Positions 61,059 to 64,000 of a stretch of 64,000 nt of DNA are shown piece by piece. The DNA lies in assembly GCA_964446235.1 (NCBI GenBank), contig CAYUNW010000001.1, forward strand, positions 119,884 through 183,883. Direction: 5' to 3'. The position numbers were made by a program, and so were the translations under genes. The notes beneath the pieces are model-generated. The model was not told the DNA's origin. It made no database searches and saw only the letters and a program-made list of their open reading frames with translations. Every line of letters begins with the position of its first letter. Position 1 is the first letter of the stretch. Source of the DNA: CAYUNW01 sp964446235 (GTDB taxonomy: Bacteria; Patescibacteriota; Microgenomatia; 2-02-FULL-39-11).

Positions 61059-63197
61059 ATGTCATTAATACCAAATCTGCTTCAAAATAAAGATAAAAAT
61101 AATACTTTTTTGTGTTTGATTATCACAGAAAATATTATAAGCGCAGTTATATCTAAAATCTTTGAAGAACAAGTCTATGTACAAAGCGTTGCTGAAGCCA
61201 GCTGGAGTAACGATGAGGACTTATTAAACTCTGCAGATAAAGTCATTTCAGAATGTGAAACAAAATTAGGAAAAAATTTTCTTGTAGAAAAATCTGTTTT
61301 TGCTTTATCACAATATTTCATTGAAAATCAAACTGTTAAAGATCAATATATATCTTTACTAAAAAAATTAACGAAAGAGCTAGGTTTAGATACAACGGGT
61401 TACATCGAATATGAACAAGCTTTGTCATATTACTTAAAAAACCAAGACGCATCTCCTCCAACGGCATTATTTTGTTATATTGAAAAAAATAATTATTATT
61501 TCTCATTAATTAGAGTAGGTAAAATTGAAAAATCGATTAAAATTGAAAATTCTCAAAATCTTGACAATATAATAGAAGCAGCAATCACGACATTAAATTC
61601 TGAGATATTACCTTCAAGATTGATACTTTTTTCATTAGACCAAGATCTTGAAGAACATAAAGAAAAATTAACTAAATTTCATTGGCATAAATATTCATCT
61701 GTCGTTCATACTCCAAAAATCGAATTAGTTGAAAAGAAAGAAATTATCAAAGCTCTAGTAGAAACCGCGTCAGTATCATTATCTGATTCAAAAATTAATA
61801 TTAAAAATATCAAATATAATGATGAAAGTGATATTGTAACGGGCAATACTGATAAAGTTCCCAACAACATTGAAAATTTCAAAGAAGATTTCGGGTTTAA
61901 GAGGGAAAAAGTATATGATACGCCTATACAAACAAAAGCTGATGTTCAAAATGGTAAAAAAAATATTAACACAATCTTCCAAAAAAATCACATTCACCCA
62001 TTAGATTTTACAAAAATTAAATCTACTCTTTATTCAACATTCATTTATTTTACTTCTTTACTAAAAAATAAATTGTTTTATATGATAATTTTTATTTTAA
62101 TAATTATCTTAAGCTTTTTTTCTTTCATATATGTCAATACCTCCGCAACAGTTACATTAATCACATTCCAACATTCCGTAAAATTAAATAAAAATATTAT
62201 TTTGACAACAGAAGAAAGTAAAGTAGACATTGAAAATGGTATCTATAAGGTAAATCCGGTATCTGAAGAAATTTCAGGAGAAAAAAGTACAGATACTACA
62301 GGAAAGTCAAAAGTTGGAGAAAAAGCAAAAGGAGAAGTGGTAATTTATAACAAAACTTTACAAAGTAAAACTTTTGCTAAAAACACCGTTATTCAAAATG
62401 GCACATTATCCTTTACGCTTGATGATGAAGTAAAAATCGCATCTGCTTCAGATACCGGAGAAGGGCTTTCCTTTGGTAAGGTCAATGCCAAAATTACTGC
62501 TATGGCTATAGGTACCGAAAGCAATCTTATAGAAGGAAGCACTTTTACTTTTAAAGATCAACCAGAAAGTAATTATAACGCAAAAGCTGTACAAAATTTT
62601 ACTGGAGGGTCATCTAGAGATATCCAATCAGTCTCAAAAGAAGATCGTGATAAACTTGAAAAAGAACTGTTTGATGAACTGAATTCAAAAGCACAATATA
62701 CATTATCACAAAAAATTTCTGAAAATGAATATTTATTAGATTCTCTTTCGTCAAAAAACATACTGACAAAAAAATTCAGCCATGAGGTAGGAGAAGAAAC
62801 AAATTCTCTTAACCTCACAACAACTTTATTGATAACAGGATATTCATTACCAAAAGATACAATAAATCAACTATTATTAAAAAATGAAGATATTATTCCC
62901 AAACATCTTTCAAAATCACCCAATAGAATCAAAATTCAAGTCGATAAATCGGAAACTGATAAACAAGGTGATATAAAAATTAATTTACAAATTAATGCCT
63001 TTTTTTCCCCAGAAATTGATTCAAAAGAAATTGTTAAAAATATCAAAGGTAAAACCTATCAAGAGACTGCAGAATATTTAAAAAATATTGAATATATTGC
63101 TGGTGTTAGGATTATAAATACTTCATTCATAAAGTTGTTTTCCAACAGATTACCTTTTATCGCAAATAAAATATCTATTCAAAACGGTCTACTTTAA
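61059..63197 (+). CDS. actin-like N-terminal domain fused via TM helix to Baseplate J-like domain
   Basis: A 712-residue protein. Residues 1-240 look like a degenerate PilM/FtsA-type actin-like domain (LCLIITENIISAVISK at the start; SRLILFSLDQDLEE near 186). A Lys/Asn-rich linker follows. One membrane helix at about 343-365 (LFYMIIFILIIILSFFSFIYV). The outer part (370-712) has a Baseplate J/gp47-like core (GEVVIYNKTLQSKTFAKNTVIQ, AMAIGTESNLIEGSTF). Similar membrane-anchored Baseplate-J proteins are known from CPR genomes. No other phage-tail gene is here. Lies between alaS and sortase. Confidence 0.6.
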   Translation: MSLIPNLLQNKDKNNTFLCLIITENIISAVISKIFEEQVYVQSVAEASWSNDEDLLNSADKVISECETKLGKNFLVEKSVFALSQYFIENQTVKDQYISLLKKLTKELGLDTTGYIEYEQALSYYLKNQDASPPTALFCYIEKNNYYFSLIRVGKIEKSIKIENSQNLDNIIEAAITTLNSEILPSRLILFSLDQDLEEHKEKLTKFHWHKYSSVVHTPKIELVEKKEIIKALVETASVSLSDSKINIKNIKYNDESDIVTGNTDKVPNNIENFKEDFGFKREKVYDTPIQTKADVQNGKKNINTIFQKNHIHPLDFTKIKSTLYSTFIYFTSLLKNKLFYMIIFILIIILSFFSFIYVNTSATVTLITFQHSVKLNKNIILTTEESKVDIENGIYKVNPVSEEISGEKSTDTTGKSKVGEKAKGEVVIYNKTLQSKTFAKNTVIQNGTLSFTLDDEVKIASASDTGEGLSFGKVNAKITAMAIGTESNLIEGSTFTFKDQPESNYNAKAVQNFTGGSSRDIQSVSKEDRDKLEKELFDELNSKAQYTLSQKISENEYLLDSLSSKNILTKKFSHEVGEETNSLNLTTTLLITGYSLPKDTINQLLLKNEDIIPKHLSKSPNRIKIQVDKSETDKQGDIKINLQINAFFSPEIDSKEIVKNIKGKTYQETAEYLKNIEYIAGVRIINTSFIKLFSNRLPFIANKISIQNGLL

Positions 63198-63200
63198 TTT

Positions 63201-63908
63201 ATGCCACTATATATATACACTAAGAAAAATAGTTTGTTACGTAAAAAAATTGTTACGTTGGTTTCATTTTTATTTATTTTTTGCGGTTTAGGAATAATTT
63301 CAATTGTTCTTTACCCAATAATTTCTTTTGAAATAATCAAAAGCCCTGATTTAAATAATCTTATCGTCCCTATCCCAGAGAACAATAATGAAAAAAAAGG
63401 GGGTAATTTTACAGATATATTTGGTATAACAACAAAAGATTATACTAAAGCAAGTATTTGGTTTCCTAAAACAGCTGCGCTTCCTTCAAAAATTAGATAT
63501 AACTCATATTTCTTATCGATTCCAAAAATCAGTATTAATAATGCTTTAGTAATGATAAATAATGAGGATTTAACAAAAAGCTTGATACATTTTACTGGAC
63601 CAGAGATTGGATCTTATGGTAATCCGGTAATTATTGGTCATTCAACCTTACCAATTTTGTACAATCCTAATGACTATAAAACAATTTTTACAAGATTGCC
63701 AAAGTTGTTAAAAAATGATGAAATATATATCTATGCAGATAACGTATCTTATAAATATAAAATAATTGATATGAAAATCACTACACCTGAAGATCTCACT
63801 GTATTAGAACAACAATACGACAATAAATATATTACATTAATTACTTGTGTACCTCCAGGAACATATTTGAAAAGATTAATAATTAAAGGAGTTTTAACTG
63901 ATATTTAA
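63201..63908 (+). CDS. sortase
   Basis: A 235-residue transpeptidase. One N-terminal membrane helix (about 17-45). Catalytic residues are His147 (IIGHSTLP), Cys216 (LITCVPPGTY) and Arg225 (LKRLIIKG). It starts three bases after the preceding stop, so is co-transcribed. Sortases attach proteins with a sorting signal to the cell envelope; no LPxTG-like substrate is apparent in the window. Class (C, D or E) is not certain. Confidence 0.93.
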   Translation: MPLYIYTKKNSLLRKKIVTLVSFLFIFCGLGIISIVLYPIISFEIIKSPDLNNLIVPIPENNNEKKGGNFTDIFGITTKDYTKASIWFPKTAALPSKIRYNSYFLSIPKISINNALVMINNEDLTKSLIHFTGPEIGSYGNPVIIGHSTLPILYNPNDYKTIFTRLPKLLKNDEIYIYADNVSYKYKIIDMKITTPEDLTVLEQQYDNKYITLITCVPPGTYLKRLIIKGVLTDI

Positions 63909-63915
63909 ACTGGCT

Positions 63916-64000
63916 ATGACTAAAAAAAATAATGTATCAAATACCAACCAGTCCATAACTGCATTAACGGCAATAAGAAAAAAACTTTTAGGGAAAAAAC
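63916..64000 (+). CDS. start of an unknown protein, cut by window end
   Basis: An ATG at 63916 opens a frame to the window edge (28 codons). It begins with MTKKNNVSNTNQ and then ALTAIRKKLLGKK. Nothing recognisable. Only seven bases after the sortase stop, so likely the same operon. Confidence 0.4.
   Translation, partial: MTKKNNVSNTNQSITALTAIRKKLLGKK

Noticed and set aside
61059..63197. Prophage or contractile injection system
   Set aside because: Only one Baseplate-J-like domain is present, fused to a membrane protein; no sheath, tube, capsid, integrase or terminase gene is near.
1..64000. Alternative genetic code with UGA read as Gly, as in some Patescibacteria
   Set aside because: TGA acts as a stop in many tight overlaps (for example 5600, 9820, 20890) and proteins end at the expected family lengths there.

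Overview
This 64 kb window is AT-rich, uses the standard code (TGA is a stop in many ATGA overlaps) and is packed with short housekeeping genes. The gene content and reduced protein forms point to a Candidate Phyla Radiation (Patescibacteria) bacterium, and I infer the Microgenomates side of it. Supporting traits are the absence of rpmD (L30) between rpsE and rplO, trimmed versions of IF-2, AlaRS and MiaB, an RNase Y without a membrane anchor, a protease-less Lon-like ATPase, a membrane-anchored Baseplate-J-like protein and a sortase. A run of 10 Ns inside nusA shows the sequence is a scaffolded draft, probably from a metagenome.

Layout. 0.1-4.1 kb: a small [NiFe] hydrogenase locus, with hypC, an EamA transporter, an unknown protein and a maturation protease on +, converging on the catalytic large and small subunits on -. 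4.16-4.61 kb: RNase P RNA. 4.6-16.8 kb: mostly - strand genes: an AI-2E family permease, miaA-miaB, coaBC, a three-gene ABC-2 exporter, HU, RNase Y, recA-recX, and rarA, with tRNA-Pro(GGG) on +. 16.9-44.0 kb: one almost uninterrupted - strand block of ribosomal, translation and RNA polymerase genes. Read in transcription order it runs rpoB-rpoC, rpsL-rpsG-fusA, tuf-rpsJ, the S10 and spc genes, secY-adk-map-infA-rpmJ, rpsM-rpsK-rpsD-rpoA-rplQ, rplM-rpsI. 44.2-53.4 kb (+): nusA-infB, a degenerate DHH protein, rpsO, pnp, a Lon-like ATPase and RNase J. 53.4-55.0 kb (-): a CcdA-like thiol-electron membrane protein and an anchored thioredoxin-like protein. 55.1-64 kb (+): ftsK, a RodZ-like protein, two small membrane proteins, a solitary HEPN gene (-), a short alaS, an actin-like/Baseplate-J fusion, a sortase, and the start of an unknown gene.

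How the pieces work together. rpoBC and nusA-infB are driven head to head from overlapping sigma70-type promoters whose -35 hexamers share five base pairs. Terminator-shaped hairpins with U-runs lie directly in front of rpoB, rpsL, fusA, tuf, rplC, nusA and infB, and several of these genes lack a Shine-Dalgarno sequence. Other genes (rpsO, rarA, the Lon-like gene) have a -10 box only 6-11 nt before ATG, which suggests leaderless or near-leaderless mRNAs. Genes inside operons such as HU, rny, recA, tuf, rpoA and rpsE do have good Shine-Dalgarno sites. The pnp, Lon-like and rnj genes form an RNA-turnover neighbourhood.

The least ordinary parts are the stripped-down hydrogenase locus, whose protease gene overlaps the codons of the tail it should cleave, and the repeated leader hairpins. 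I found no CRISPR array, insertion sequence, prophage or integrase. No stretch longer than about 300 bases lacks a gene or RNA.
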